Shown here: one piece after another, positions 38,040 to 47,624 of the stretch | How the letters are laid out: each line of letters begins with the position of its first letter | Numbering within the stretch: position 1 is the first letter of the stretch | NCBI RefSeq assembly: GCF_900100735.1 | Contig: NZ_FNCJ01000005.1 | Location: forward strand, 62,001-126,000 | Origin: Paraburkholderia phenazinium | Lineage (GTDB): Bacteria; Pseudomonadota; Gammaproteobacteria; Burkholderiales; Burkholderiaceae | Reading direction: 5' to 3' | DNA length: 64,000 bases | The notes under the pieces: generated by a model | What the model was told of the DNA's origin: nothing | Database searches by the model: none | Seen by the model: only the letters and a program-made list of their open reading frames with translations | Position numbers and translations under genes: made by a program

Positions 38040-38921
38040 CTATGACGCGAAAGCGAAGAGTGGATGTGTATCCAGGCTTGCTGTTACTGCGCTGCTCCAG
38101 CCGCTCGGCAGTTTGGCTTGCGCCGCTTCTGCTTCATCACGACTATGGAACGCTGCAAAAACGCTAGCACCTGATCCAGTCATCCGCGCCGGCGCGATGT
38201 TATCAAACCATCCAAGCACCTGCGCAACTTCCGCGTATTTTCCCACGACAACTTGCTGCATGTCATTTCGGCCGAAGCTGTCTGGCCATCCTGCGCTGCA
38301 ACTATGTTGTGCAAGAAAGTCCGTAATTGTGAGGGGTTTTGAATCTCTTGTCAACGATTTTTCGGAAAAAATCGCTGCAGTTGGAACATGAACCCGCGGC
38401 GTCACAACAAGGAAATTACGAGCGGGCAATTGTACAGCCTCTAACGCTTCTCCGACACCCTCTGCGAACGCATTTTTTCCAAAAATAAAAAAAGGCACGT
38501 CGGCACCGAGCTTCAGGGCCAGCGCCTGCAGTTCCTCGCGGGGCAAATCGAGCTCCCACAGACGGTTCAATGCGAGCAGTGTGGTGGCCGCGTCCGAGCT
38601 GCCACCGCCGAGGCCCGCGCCCATCGGCAGACGCTTGTCGATCTCGATGTCGACGCCTTGCTGCGTACCTGTATGGCTTTTCAGCAGCAGTGCGGCGCGT
38701 ACGGTCAGGTCTTGCTCGGCCGGCACGCCGGACACGTCGCTGCTGCGCATGACGCGGCCATCGTCGCGGCGCGTGAAGTGCAGCGTGTCGCCCCAGTCGA
38801 GCAACTGGAACACGGTCTGCAGCGCGTGATAGCCGTCCGGCCGGCGGCCGGTGATGTGCAGGAAGAGATTCAGCTTCGCTGGTGCGAGGCAGTCGCGCAG
38901 CGAATCGTTCGTTTCAATCAT
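38040..38921 (-). CDS. ispE: 4-diphosphocytidyl-2-C-methyl-D-erythritol kinase
   Basis: GHMP kinase of the MEP isoprenoid pathway, 293 residues. It shows [26 protein letters not shown], the ATP loop [20 protein letters not shown] and the C-terminal [14 protein letters not shown]. The 3' half is notably AT-richer: 185 G+C in the 360 bases 38161-38520 by hand count, against 46 of 60 in 38581-38640. All motifs remain intact, so it should be functional. Confidence 0.94.
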   Translation of the reverse strand: MIETNDSLRDCLAPAKLNLFLHITGRRPDGYHALQTVFQLLDWGDTLHFTRRDDGRVMRSSDVSGVPAEQDLTVRAALLLKSHTGTQQGVDIEIDKRLPMGAGLGGGSSDAATTLLALNRLWELDLPREELQALALKLGADVPFFIFGKNAFAEGVGEALEAVQLPARNFLVVTPRVHVPTAAIFSEKSLTRDSKPLTITDFLAQHSCSAGWPDSFGRNDMQQVVVGKYAEVAQVLGWFDNIAPARMTGSGASVFAAFHSRDEAEAAQAKLPSGWSSAVTASLDTHPLFAFAS

Positions 38922-38994
38922 GACTCAGGACAAAGGGCGGAGCTAATACGGAGCCGGCGCGGAAACAGGCCGGAGCCAACGCGGGCTGACCGGT

Positions 38995-39657
38995 CTATTG
39001 GTCGAGCACGAGCTTGATGTCGAGCGGCGGCTCTTCGCGGCTGAGGTTGACGCGCTTGAGGCCGGTGGCCGGTGCGTCAGCATACGCGACATAGTTGATC
39101 GTCCAGCCATCCTGGACAATTTCCTTTAGATGCGACGGATCTTGCGGATCCTTTTCGGTCTTCGCCCGCGAGCTGGGTGCGGCCGACGGCTGCAGCCAGT
39201 AGCGCAGGCCTTCGACCGGCAGCGCAAAGCCGAGCGCGTTCTGCATCAGCGTGGACACGTTGTCGGCGGTGAGCGGTTGGCGGTTCGGCAATTCGAGCGA
39301 GGCCGAAGCCGGCGACGACGTGACGATCGCGAGCGTCTGGCCGAGCGGGTTGCGCAACTGCAGCGTGACCGTATCGCCAGCTTCCTGCCAGTCGAAGTTG
39401 CCGTAGGCGTTGCGTTGCTGGCCGTTCTGGTCGACGTACTGAACCGCGAAGCGGCCGTGATAGGCACGGCTTGTCTGTGCGGTGACGGAGGTGGTGGCGT
39501 TCGACAGCGACGGCTGTTGCGGCTTGACCGAGGCGCAGCCAGTCAACCCGGCCAACGAGACGGCAGCCGCCGCTGCGAGCCCAAGCGCCGCGCGGCGCGG
39601 CGCCTGGGGATAAGCGCACAAACGGAGAGGACGGATCGAGCGGTTCGAAATCAGCAT
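38995..39657 (-). CDS. lolB: Outer membrane lipoprotein LolB
   Basis: Receptor that inserts lipoproteins into the outer membrane, 220 residues. The lipobox LAGLTGC sits at the end of a basic-hydrophobic signal (Cys at about residue 41). The mature part shows YHGRFAVQYVDQNGQ, NFDWQEAGDTVTLQLRNPLG and DGWTINYVAYADA. The start overlaps the stop of the TPR gene as TGATG, so translation is coupled. ispE follows 73 bases downstream. Confidence 0.93.
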   Translation of the reverse strand: MLISNRSIRPLRLCAYPQAPRRAALGLAAAAAVSLAGLTGCASVKPQQPSLSNATTSVTAQTSRAYHGRFAVQYVDQNGQQRNAYGNFDWQEAGDTVTLQLRNPLGQTLAIVTSSPASASLELPNRQPLTADNVSTLMQNALGFALPVEGLRYWLQPSAAPSSRAKTEKDPQDPSHLKEIVQDGWTINYVAYADAPATGLKRVNLSREEPPLDIKLVLDQ

Positions 39658-41498
39658 CAGAGATCGTTCACCTGAAAACGTTTAAGCGTTTTGAGGAGCG
39701 TATCGTTATCAGGTTCCAGCTTGCGCGCTTCACGCCAGGCGTCGCGCGCCTGATCCTGCGCACCGGTCTTCCACAGCACTTCGCCCAGATGAGCGCCGAT
39801 TTCCGCATTCGGCTGCAGATCGTAGGCCTTGCGCAGCAGTTTGACCGCGTCCGACGTATCGCCAAGGCGATACTTGACCCAGCCCACGCTGTCCATGATG
39901 AACGCGTCGTCCGGCGCGAGCGACGAGGCCTTCTGGATCAGCCGGTCAGCTTCCTGCAGACGCACGCCGCGGTCCGCCAGCGAATAGCCGAGCGCGTTAT
40001 AGGCTTGCGGATTGTCCGGCTGCGTTTCGATCAGCTTGCGCAACTGCGCTTCCATCGTGTCGTAGTGGCCGTTCTTCTCGGCCGCCATCGCGTAGTCGTA
40101 GGTCAGATCGGGGTCGTCAGGGAAGTCGGCGGTGGCTTGCGCGAGCCGGTCTTCGGCTTGCGCATAGCGCTTCGAGTCGAACAGGATGGCGGCGTCGGTA
40201 CGGGCGATCAAGGCCTGATCGCGCGGGTCCGGCGCCTGCAGGCCGGCGAGCAGCTTGCGGGCGTCGTCAGGCTTGTTCTGCTTTTCGAGCAACTGGGCGC
40301 GCGTGATCTGCGCCGGAATGTATTGCTGGCTCGACGGCGAAATCTTGTTGAGCCAGTCGCTCGCTGCCGCGTCGTTCTTCTGTTCGAGCGAAAGTTGCGC
40401 GAGGTAGATATAGGCCTGGCCCGCATCGGCGCCCGGTGTCTTCTCTGCCTTCTGCGCGTACTGCTGCAGATAGTTTTGCGCGCTCGGGAAATCCTTCTTC
40501 TGGATGCTGATCAGCGCGAGCGCCATCATCGGCGTCAGGTCGTTCGCGTTGTCCTTGTGCATCTCCTCGAACTGCTTTTGCGCGTCGTCGAGACGGTCGC
40601 TGGCGAGATACATCTGCGCCAGAGCGAGTCGCGCATCATGCGACTTCGGATTCTTCTGGACGTAACCTTCGAGCGAGGCGATGCCTTCCTTGCGCTCTTC
40701 CGGGCCCATCTGCGACAGCGTCAACGCAGCTGGCAGGTAATCGGGCTTCAGCGTGAGCGCCTGCTCGAGCGACTTGCGTGCGCCCGGCGCGTCGTTCGCC
40801 ACGAGCTGCTGACGGGCGATAGCCAGTTGCGCTTCGGGGCGATTCTGGTCGTTCTTCAGCAGGTCCTGCAGCACATGCAGGCCGCCGATGCGATTCGGGC
40901 CGCGCGAGATCAGCAGTTGCAGCGCGAGGATTGCGCTGCCGCGATTCTCTTCCGGCACCTTCGCGAGTTCGCGCGCGAGCAGCGGTTCTGCATCGTCAGG
41001 CTTGCCTGACAGCACGAGCAGCGATGCATCGAGTTGCGCCGCGCGTTCCGACGCAGGTGCATACTGCTGCCACAGTTGCGCAGCCGCTAGTGCGTCCGAA
41101 GGACTCTGCGCGGCCAGCGCGATTTCGGTAGCGCGTTGCGCCATCCGCGGATCGTGGGTGTCGCGCGCCAGCGCGAGGTAGGTCTGATACGCCGGCGCCG
41201 GTTGATCGCGCTGCAGGGCGACTTCCGCCGCGAGCACCTGGAACACGATCTGGCTCGTCAGCGGGACGCTGGGCAGGTCCTTCTGGTCGTCTGCCGTTTG
41301 CGCCCCGAGCGCGTCCGGCATGGAGACGGAGTTGTCGTCCGAATCCGGAGAAGGGTCTTGCGCATGCGCCGGCATGGCGGCGAGCGCCCACACGGCAAGC
41401 GCCGCCGCGCCGAGCAAGCGACGAGCGGACACGCCGTGCGGCACGCGGGAAGTGCGCGCCGGGCGCTTCGAAAACAGCTTCACGAAGGACAAGTTCAT
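39657..41498 (-). CDS. Tetratricopeptide repeat protein, exported
   Basis: A 613-residue TPR protein. An N-terminal basic region and signal helix end in AAMPAHAQD, then repeats run from about 80 to 600, such as [25 protein letters not shown] and [25 protein letters not shown]. It heads the lolB-ispE operon, where a periplasmic TPR protein is usual in betaproteobacteria. It may assist envelope assembly, but the partner is unknown. The ATG at 41498 is set by the signal peptide. It is divergent from mutM, 87 bases away. Confidence 0.9.
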   Translation of the reverse strand: MNLSFVKLFSKRPARTSRVPHGVSARRLLGAAALAVWALAAMPAHAQDPSPDSDDNSVSMPDALGAQTADDQKDLPSVPLTSQIVFQVLAAEVALQRDQPAPAYQTYLALARDTHDPRMAQRATEIALAAQSPSDALAAAQLWQQYAPASERAAQLDASLLVLSGKPDDAEPLLARELAKVPEENRGSAILALQLLISRGPNRIGGLHVLQDLLKNDQNRPEAQLAIARQQLVANDAPGARKSLEQALTLKPDYLPAALTLSQMGPEERKEGIASLEGYVQKNPKSHDARLALAQMYLASDRLDDAQKQFEEMHKDNANDLTPMMALALISIQKKDFPSAQNYLQQYAQKAEKTPGADAGQAYIYLAQLSLEQKNDAAASDWLNKISPSSQQYIPAQITRAQLLEKQNKPDDARKLLAGLQAPDPRDQALIARTDAAILFDSKRYAQAEDRLAQATADFPDDPDLTYDYAMAAEKNGHYDTMEAQLRKLIETQPDNPQAYNALGYSLADRGVRLQEADRLIQKASSLAPDDAFIMDSVGWVKYRLGDTSDAVKLLRKAYDLQPNAEIGAHLGEVLWKTGAQDQARDAWREARKLEPDNDTLLKTLKRFQVNDL

Positions 41499-41585
41499 GG
41501 AAATCCGTTCAATGTTTCGGTCGATTGTAACGCGCTCGCTACAATAAGCGCACAACCACTCACGCAAGTTGCAGACCAGTTAGAC

Positions 41586-42416
41586 ATGCCAGAGTTGCCA
41601 GAAGTTGAGGTTACGCGACGAGGAATTGAACCGTACGTCTCCGGACGCCGGGTCGAGCGCGTCGACGTCCGTACCCCCGCGCTGCGCTGGCCGATTCCGG
41701 CCGACCTTGCGAGAACCTTGCGGGGCCATGTGGTGCGCAAGGTCGAGCGGCGCGGCAAGTACCTGCTGTTCGAAATCGACGCGGGCTGGTTCATTGTGCA
41801 CCTCGGCATGACCGGTACGCTGCGGGTGCTGCGCAATTTGCCGCATCTGCCGGAAGCCGCGAAGCACGACCATGTCGACTGGATTTTCGACGAATTCATT
41901 CTCCGCTATCGAGATCCGCGGCGCTTTGGGGCTGTACTTTGGCATGCACGGGAAGACGGCGACGTGCTCGCGCATCCGCTGCTTGCCGGTCTGGGCGTCG
42001 AGCCGTTTTCCTCAGCTTTTTCGGGCGCCTTGATGCACCGGCAGACGCGCGGCCGCAAGGTCTCGGTCAAACAGGCGCTGCTCGCGGGCGAGATCGTGGT
42101 GGGCGTGGGCAATATTTACGCGTCCGAAAGCCTGTTTCGCGCCGGCATCCGGCCCACGACGCCAGCCGGCCGCGTTTCGCTGGTCCGCTATGACCTGCTG
42201 GCCGATGCGGTGCGCGTGACGCTGGCCGCCGCAATCGAAAAAGGTGGCAGCACGCTGCGCGATTTTGTCGGCAGCAATGGCGAAAGCGGTTACTTCCAGC
42301 TCGACTATTTCGTCTATGATCGCGCGGGGCTGCCATGCCGGGTGTGTGGAACGCCGATCAAACAGATCGTGCAGGGGCAGCGCTCGACTTACTTCTGTCC
42401 GACCTGCCAGCGCTAA
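41586..42416 (+). CDS. mutM: Formamidopyrimidine-DNA glycosylase
   Basis: Repairs 8-oxoguanine; bifunctional glycosylase/AP lyase, 276 residues. The catalytic proline is at the very N-terminus (MPELPEVE), fixing the start at 41586. Other motifs: [32 protein letters not shown] (helix-two-turn-helix) and the zinc finger [20 protein letters not shown] ending CPTC. mutY follows 6 bases downstream, so the two enzymes of 8-oxoG defence are co-transcribed. Confidence 0.97.
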   Translation: MPELPEVEVTRRGIEPYVSGRRVERVDVRTPALRWPIPADLARTLRGHVVRKVERRGKYLLFEIDAGWFIVHLGMTGTLRVLRNLPHLPEAAKHDHVDWIFDEFILRYRDPRRFGAVLWHAREDGDVLAHPLLAGLGVEPFSSAFSGALMHRQTRGRKVSVKQALLAGEIVVGVGNIYASESLFRAGIRPTTPAGRVSLVRYDLLADAVRVTLAAAIEKGGSTLRDFVGSNGESGYFQLDYFVYDRAGLPCRVCGTPIKQIVQGQRSTYFCPTCQR

Positions 42417-42422
42417 TTTTTA

Positions 42423-43553
42423 ATGCCCTCTCGTTTAACGCCTTCTTCGACGGCCACCGTGCCCGTTTTGTCCGTCAAACCGGCCTTGGCCGATTTCTCC
42501 GCGCGCCTGATTGCCTGGCAGCGCCAGCATGGCCGCCACGATCTGCCGTGGCAAAACACGCGCGACCCGTATCGCATCTGGCTGTCGGAAATCATGTTGC
42601 AGCAGACCCAGGTGTCGACGGTGATTCCTTATTACGCACGTTTTCTGGCGCGTTTTCCGGATGTTGCCGCGCTCGCCGCGGCGCCGATCGACGATGTGAT
42701 GGCCTTGTGGGCCGGTCTCGGTTACTACTCGCGTGCGCGTAATCTGCACCGTTGCGCGCAGGCGGTGGTGGAACTGCATGGCGGGGCGTTCCCAGCTTCG
42801 GTTGAGGCGCTGGCCGACCTGCCGGGCATCGGCCGCTCGACGGCGGCGGCGATCGCGTCGTTTGCGTTCGGCGCGCGCGCCACGATTCTCGACGGCAACG
42901 TGAAGCGCGTGCTGGCCCGCGTCTTCGGTGTCGAAGGTTTCCCCGGCGAAAAGCGTGTCGAAAACGCCATGTGGACGCTGGCGGAATCGCTGCTGCCGTC
43001 TAATGCCAGCAATGCCGACGTGAGCGCTTATACACAGGGCTTGATGGATCTCGGCGCGACGCTGTGCATGCGCGGCAAGCCGGACTGCGAGCGCTGCCCG
43101 TTCGCGCCCGACTGTGTGGCGAACGTGACCGGCCGGCAGCGCCAATTGCCCGCCGCGCGGCCCAAGAAGGCGGTGCCGACGCGTCGCACGTGGATGCTCG
43201 TGCTGTGCGATGGCGATGCGGTGATGCTCGAAAAACGGCCGCCTTCCGGTATATGGGGTGGGCTGTGGAGTCTGCCGGAAGCGGCTGATGAAGCTGCTTT
43301 AGCCGAACGTGCCCGCGAATTTGGCGGCGACGGTGCGGTTTCGCCGCTGGCGCCGCTCACACACACGTTCACGCATTTCCGGCTGGATATCGAGCCGCGC
43401 CTTGCGGAACTGGATCGCGCCGGTGCTGGCCGGGCCGGGCTGGCGCTGGGTGATGCTGAAACCGTGTGGGTCGCGCTGCGCGATATCGACGCTTACGGCG
43501 TGCCGGCGCCGGTGCGCAAGCTGTTGGACGGTCTGCACGGATCTTTGCTGTAG
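42423..43553 (+). CDS. mutY: A/G-specific adenine glycosylase
   Basis: Removes adenine mispaired with 8-oxoG, 376 residues. N-terminal catalytic part: LPWQNTRDPYRIWLSEIMLQ, the helix-hairpin-helix LADLPGIGRSTAAAIASFAFG with catalytic Asp further on, and the [4Fe-4S] site CMRGKPDCERCPFAPDC. The C-terminal NUDIX-like domain (about 245-370) recognises 8-oxoG. It forms an operon with mutM. Confidence 0.96.
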   Translation: MPSRLTPSSTATVPVLSVKPALADFSARLIAWQRQHGRHDLPWQNTRDPYRIWLSEIMLQQTQVSTVIPYYARFLARFPDVAALAAAPIDDVMALWAGLGYYSRARNLHRCAQAVVELHGGAFPASVEALADLPGIGRSTAAAIASFAFGARATILDGNVKRVLARVFGVEGFPGEKRVENAMWTLAESLLPSNASNADVSAYTQGLMDLGATLCMRGKPDCERCPFAPDCVANVTGRQRQLPAARPKKAVPTRRTWMLVLCDGDAVMLEKRPPSGIWGGLWSLPEAADEAALAERAREFGGDGAVSPLAPLTHTFTHFRLDIEPRLAELDRAGAGRAGLALGDAETVWVALRDIDAYGVPAPVRKLLDGLHGSLL

Positions 43554-43569
43554 CGAGCTGGCGGGTTCA

Positions 43570-43599
43570 GCGTTGGCGTGATTGCGGCCACGCCAACGC
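43570..43599. terminator. 11-bp perfect hairpin between mutY and the LON-domain gene
   Basis: GCGTTGGCGTG (43570-43580) and CACGCCAACGC (43589-43599) with an 8-base loop, sitting between convergent stops at 43553 and 43602. There is no T-tract. Likely an end structure for both transcripts. Confidence 0.55.
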
Positions 43600-43601
43600 C
43601 C

Positions 43602-44234
43602 TCACAGCAACTGATGCTGCTGCATGTAGTGATGAACCACGTCGATACGTGCGCCGGCATCCGGCAATTCCATCAATTTTTGCCGCGCCTTTAGCGCAAC
43701 CGGCAGCACTTCCGAAAGCCGGTTGGAGACCCAGGTCGGATCTTCGAGCTTGAACGGCTGCGCGAACGGCAGACTATCCGGATCGCGCTCGCGAATCGTC
43801 GCGATGATCCGCTCTAGCACTTCCGCGCAGGCGCCGAATTTGGCCAGATGCTCATTGCCTTCGAGCGGCAGATCGTCGGGTATCGGCTCGGCCATGCCGA
43901 CCAGCAGGCCGCTCGGCTCTACGCGATGCGACAGCAACTTGAAGCGCCGCGTGCCGCGCGCGCGGATCAGCAGCATGCCGAAGGTTTCGACGTCGCACTC
44001 CTCGATTTCAGCGAGGCAGCCGACGCTTTCAGGCACGGACGGCTCGTCCGGCAGCGCGACTTCCCCGCCGCTTTTCAGCAGGCAGACGCCAAAGGGCGTC
44101 TTTTCGCGCAGGCAGTCGCGTGCCATATCCAGATAGCGCGCTTCGAAGATCTTCAGGGGGAGCAGCCCGTCGGGGAACAGGACCGTGTGCAGCGGAAACA
44201 GCGGCACATCGGCAAGCACAGAAGTAGATGACAT
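43602..44234 (-). CDS. LON N-terminal domain protein (substrate-binding domain only)
   Basis: A 210-residue protein matching the N-terminal substrate-binding domain of Lon without ATPase or protease parts. It begins ADVPLFPLHTVLFPDGLLPLKIFEARYLDM and shows FGVCLLKSGGEVA and a long C-terminal helix pair. Stand-alone forms are widespread with unknown role. It is the last gene of the leftward rpoN-ptsN-hprK-rapZ array, 39 bases after rapZ. Confidence 0.9.
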   Translation of the reverse strand: MSSTSVLADVPLFPLHTVLFPDGLLPLKIFEARYLDMARDCLREKTPFGVCLLKSGGEVALPDEPSVPESVGCLAEIEECDVETFGMLLIRARGTRRFKLLSHRVEPSGLLVGMAEPIPDDLPLEGNEHLAKFGACAEVLERIIATIRERDPDSLPFAQPFKLEDPTWVSNRLSEVLPVALKARQKLMELPDAGARIDVVHHYMQQHQLL

Positions 44235-44273
44235 GGCGCAACGCTTCGGGTTAAGGCCGCGCACTGCGGCCGG

Positions 44274-45167
44274 TTAAGCCACTAGCTTCGATGATTCGCC
44301 GACGTCAACCGGCGCATCGCGGTGCCGCACGATCACATTGGCCTGCTTGGCAAGACGCGCGGCGAGCGTCTCGGCAATGAATACGGAACGATGCTGGCCA
44401 CCTGTGCAGCCGATCGCCACGGTCAGGTAGCTGCGGTTGTCGTCGCGAAAGTGGGGCAGCCACTTCACGAGGAACATTTCGATGTCGCCCATCATGTCGT
44501 GCACCACGGGCAGGGCGCCGAGGAAATCGATCACCGGCTTGTCGAGGCCGGTGAGTGGACGCAGTTCGTGATCGTAGTACGGGTTCGGCAGCGTGCGCAC
44601 GTCGAACACGAAATCGGCGTCGAGCGGCACGCCTCGCTTGAAACCGAACGACTCGAACATCAGCACGAGACCACTGTGCTCCTGCTCGATAAAACGTTTG
44701 ACCCATGCGCGCAACACGTTGGCGCGCAGGTTGCTGGTATCGATCTGATGGCCGAACTCGGCCAGATTCGCCACCAGTTCACGCTCGCGCTCGATCGCTT
44801 CTTCCAGCGAAGTGAGCAGGCCAACGTCGGCATTGTGCGAGGCCGAGCCGGACAGTGGATGGCGGCGCCGCGTTTCGGAGAAGCGTTGAATCAGCGCCTG
44901 CGTGCTGGCGTTCAGAAACAGTACGCGCACATCGTGCTCGCGCGACAGGTCGCGGATCATCGACGGCATGTCGTCGAGCGAGGCGCTCGAACGCGCGTCG
45001 ATTGCCACCGCGAGGCGGTCTTGCCCGTCTTCCGCGAGATAGGTGGCGAGTTGCGGCAGAAAGCGCGGCGGCAGATTGTCAACGCAATAGTAGCCAGCGT
45101 CTTCAAGCGCGTTCAGTGCAACGGATTTGCCGGAGCCGGAAATACCGGTGATCAGAATAATGCGCAT
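44274..45167 (-). CDS. rapZ: RNase adapter protein RapZ
   Basis: A 297-residue nucleotide-binding RNA-binding protein that in E. coli presents GlmZ/GlmY to RNase E and so tunes GlmS. The Walker A motif [14 protein letters not shown] is at residues 8-21; [32 protein letters not shown] and the C-terminal [16 protein letters not shown] are diagnostic. It lies 82 bases after hprK. Whether it controls amino-sugar metabolism here, as in E. coli, is open. Confidence 0.95.
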   Translation of the reverse strand: MRIILITGISGSGKSVALNALEDAGYYCVDNLPPRFLPQLATYLAEDGQDRLAVAIDARSSASLDDMPSMIRDLSREHDVRVLFLNASTQALIQRFSETRRRHPLSGSASHNADVGLLTSLEEAIERERELVANLAEFGHQIDTSNLRANVLRAWVKRFIEQEHSGLVLMFESFGFKRGVPLDADFVFDVRTLPNPYYDHELRPLTGLDKPVIDFLGALPVVHDMMGDIEMFLVKWLPHFRDDNRSYLTVAIGCTGGQHRSVFIAETLAARLAKQANVIVRHRDAPVDVGESSKLVA

Positions 45168-45249
45168 GGAGTCGTCGAATCGGTACGTTTCATCATAGCA
45201 TCTGGTCCCCGCGCGCGTACCCCGCTGCAGCCGGGTACGTCGTGCGGTT

Positions 45250-46218
45250 TCAGATCAGCTTGCCGGGAAACTGGCTGTCGGGATCTTGCATGGCGAGGCG
45301 CTGGCGATCCATGAAGTCGCGCAATGTGTCGATGCCGCGCAGTTGCAGGATCGTGTTACGCACGGCGGCTTCCACCAGCACGGCCAGGTTGCGGCCGGCC
45401 GCCACCTGGATGGTGACCTTGCTGATAGGCAGGCCCAGCACGTCGACGGTCTGGCTTTCCAGCGGCAGGCGCTGGAATTCGCCGTCCGGGCGGCGCACGA
45501 GCTGAACGATCAGCTTGAGTTTCATTTTGCGCCGTACGGCGGTTTCACCGAAGATGGTCTTGATGTCGAGCAGGCCCAGGCCGCGCACTTCCAGCAGGTT
45601 TTGCAGCAGCGGCGGGCAGCGGCCTTCGACAAAATCCGGCCCGAGGCGCACGAAGTCCACCGCGTCGTCGGCTACGAGGCCGTGACCGCGGCTGATCAGC
45701 TCAAGCCCGAGTTCGCTTTTGCCGAGACCGGAATCGCCGGTGAGCAGCACGCCCATGCCGAGAATGTCGAGAAACACGCCGTGCAGCGTAGCGCGCGGCG
45801 CCAGAATGCGTGACATGTACAGACGCAGGCTGTCGATCACGGCGGCGGCCGACATCGGCGTGGTGAAGAGCGGCGTGGACGAACGGGTACAGCGCAGCAC
45901 CAGTTCCGGGGGCGCCGCCACCCCGCCTGCCACCACCAGGAACGGCGGCTCGAGGGCGATCAGCTCGGCCATGTGGCGCGAGCGGTCTTCTTCGGATTGG
46001 CGCTGGTAATAGTCGACTTCGGCGTCGCCGAGCACCTGGATCCGGTTCGGGTGGATCAGGTTCAAGTGGCCGACGAGGTCGGCGCTCGAAGTGGCATTGG
46101 CGACTGTTTCTGCCGAGAAGCCGCGCTCCCAGCCTTCATGCCCCGTCAGCCAGCTGAGTTTCAGCATGGCGGCGTTGTCGTCGAAAATGCTTTGGGCGTT
46201 GATGCTGGACGTATCCAT
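45250..46218 (-). CDS. hprK: HPr(Ser) kinase/phosphorylase
   Basis: Bifunctional enzyme that phosphorylates and dephosphorylates HPr on the regulatory serine, 322 residues. The P-loop GDSGLGKS is at residues 161-168, followed by the HprK signature around [13 protein letters not shown] and [17 protein letters not shown]. An N-terminal domain of about 140 residues precedes. It is encoded with ptsN and rapZ, as in many betaproteobacteria. The fused HPr in this window keeps a serine at the correct spacing. Confidence 0.95.
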   Translation of the reverse strand: MDTSSINAQSIFDDNAAMLKLSWLTGHEGWERGFSAETVANATSSADLVGHLNLIHPNRIQVLGDAEVDYYQRQSEEDRSRHMAELIALEPPFLVVAGGVAAPPELVLRCTRSSTPLFTTPMSAAAVIDSLRLYMSRILAPRATLHGVFLDILGMGVLLTGDSGLGKSELGLELISRGHGLVADDAVDFVRLGPDFVEGRCPPLLQNLLEVRGLGLLDIKTIFGETAVRRKMKLKLIVQLVRRPDGEFQRLPLESQTVDVLGLPISKVTIQVAAGRNLAVLVEAAVRNTILQLRGIDTLRDFMDRQRLAMQDPDSQFPGKLI

Positions 46219-46361
46219 GAGTCCGTGACTCCAGTGTGGGCCGCTGCCCCGCGTGCGCCGGCTGCGTCAGCGCAGCCGGATTGGCCGGCGCGAGCCGGAT
46301 TCGACACGGAGCCCCACGCGCTCGCAGGCGGGGGACCGACGTGCGGATGAGCGCCGATGCA

Positions 46362-46817
46362 TCAAGGTTGCCACTGAGTGAGCAGTCGATGCAATGCTTC
46401 GCGGTCTTCTTCCGTATGCAGCCGTTCGCGGGTTTCGCGATCGGACAGCAACTGGGCGATTTCCGAGAGGATTTCGAGGTGCTGCTGGGTAGCCTGCTCG
46501 GGCACCAGCAGGAAGATCAGCAGCGAGACCGGCTGACCGTCGGGCGACTCGAAGGGGATGGGATCGGCCAGCCGCACGAAAGCGGCGAGCGGCTGCTTCA
46601 AGCCTTTGATCCGGCCATGCGGAATCGCGACGCCTTCGCCAAGACCCGTCGACCCGAGGCGCTCGCGCGCAAACAGATTGTCAGTGACCGTGCTGCGGGC
46701 GATGCCGTTCTGGTTTTCGAAAATCAGGCCCGCTTGCTCGAAGACGCGTTTCTTGCTGGTGACCGATAGTCCGACGACGACGTTTTCGAGGGGAAGAAAT
46801 TTGGCTAAACGATTCAT
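46362..46817 (-). CDS. ptsN: Nitrogen PTS enzyme IIA (EIIANtr)
   Basis: Regulatory phosphocarrier, 151 residues. The phosphorylated His67 lies in LGEGVAIPHGRIKGL. The family also shows KKRVFEQAGLIFENQNGI and LLIFLLVPEQATQQHLEILS. In other proteobacteria it controls potassium transport, phosphate signalling and envelope stress. The ATG at 46817 starts MNRLAKFLPLENVV. It is placed between hpf and hprK in the rpoN cluster. Confidence 0.95.
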   Translation of the reverse strand: MNRLAKFLPLENVVVGLSVTSKKRVFEQAGLIFENQNGIARSTVTDNLFARERLGSTGLGEGVAIPHGRIKGLKQPLAAFVRLADPIPFESPDGQPVSLLIFLLVPEQATQQHLEILSEIAQLLSDRETRERLHTEEDREALHRLLTQWQP

Positions 46818-47093
46818 GTTGGCAGGCGGAAACGTGGCCTGGATACTCCTCGCTGTGGCGTTTGAGTGGCGTTCCATTCTCGACTGATGCTCACGGCGAT
46901 GTGCTTGGGAGGCCAAAAACGCAGGACTCCCGCTGAATAACCCCGATTGACCCCGATGGTAACCGGCCCATTATAGAACAGCGCGACCATGGATGGTGCG
47001 GCGCGCCATCCCTAGATTCTACGAAAAACCCAACGAAAAACCGCCCGTTGCCGGGCGGTTTAGCTAGGTCAGGAAAAACCCTTCTAATCCTGC
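46818..47093. other. hpf-ptsN intergenic region
   Basis: About 276 bases. Its right end holds the hpf terminator; the rest may hold a separate ptsN promoter, though none is clear by eye. The terminator implies ptsN-hprK-rapZ can be transcribed apart from rpoN-hpf. Confidence 0.45.
47034..47060 (-). terminator. Intrinsic terminator after hpf
   Basis: CCGCCCG (47041-47047) pairs with CGGGCGG (47052-47058). On the minus strand five T bases follow (47040-47036). Confidence 0.88.
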
Positions 47094-47453
47094 TTATTGC
47101 GGCGGCACTTCCACTTGCGGCGCCAGCGGTTGATACTTGATCGCTTCATGCTGATGACCCTGTAGGCGATCTTTGTGACGGATGACTTGCCGGTCGAGCT
47201 TGTCGATCATCAGATCGATCGCGGCGTACAGGTCGCCGTCACAGCTCTCGACAAAGATGTCCTTGCCCTTCAGATGCAGGTTGATTTCAACCTTCTGCCT
47301 CTTTTCCTTTTCCTTGTGGTTGTCGACCGAGAGGACCACACTGCCATCGATCACCTGATCGAAATGTCTTAGCACCCTATCCAGTTTGGTGATCACGTAT
47401 TCTCGCAACGCTGGCGTAACTTCGAGATGGTGTCCACTGATCTGCAGATTCAT
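47094..47453 (-). CDS. hpf: Ribosome hibernation promoting factor (short form)
   Basis: A 119-residue ribosome-binding protein that silences ribosomes in stationary phase. It begins [20 protein letters not shown] and shows [20 protein letters not shown] and [20 protein letters not shown]; a basic-to-neutral tail follows. Length fits the short form without the C-terminal dimer domain. The ATG at 47453 is chosen by the conserved start. It follows rpoN, the classic 'sigma-54 modulation' position. Confidence 0.94.
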   Translation of the reverse strand: MNLQISGHHLEVTPALREYVITKLDRVLRHFDQVIDGSVVLSVDNHKEKEKRQKVEINLHLKGKDIFVESCDGDLYAAIDLMIDKLDRQVIRHKDRLQGHQHEAIKYQPLAPQVEVPPQ

Positions 47454-47565
47454 AGTGCTTCTCCAAGCTAGTGGCCGCTTGGTCCGCACGATGGGGCAGT
47501 ACCGGTCGATCTGACGGCTCGCCTGTGTCATTCCCCGTTGACTGACTACTGGCAGGTCGCATCGG

Positions 47566-47597
47566 CCGGCCTGTCCGCCAACGGGCGGAGCGGCCGG
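47566..47597. other. Nested hairpin in the rpoN-hpf gap
   Basis: CCGGCC-tg-TCCGCC-aacg-GGCGGA-gc-GGCCGG folds as two stacked stems with a 2x2 internal loop. No T-tract follows on the minus strand, so a processing or stability element between rpoN and hpf is more likely than a terminator. Confidence 0.45.
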
Positions 47598-47624
47598 AAA
47601 ATGCCCGCCACACTACGCGGCGGG

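Noticed and set aside
37911..38040. Phage or island attachment site at tRNA-Gln
   Set aside because: No integrase, no direct repeat of the tRNA 3' end within the window and no foreign gene block; only the AT-rich ispE segment remains as a hint.
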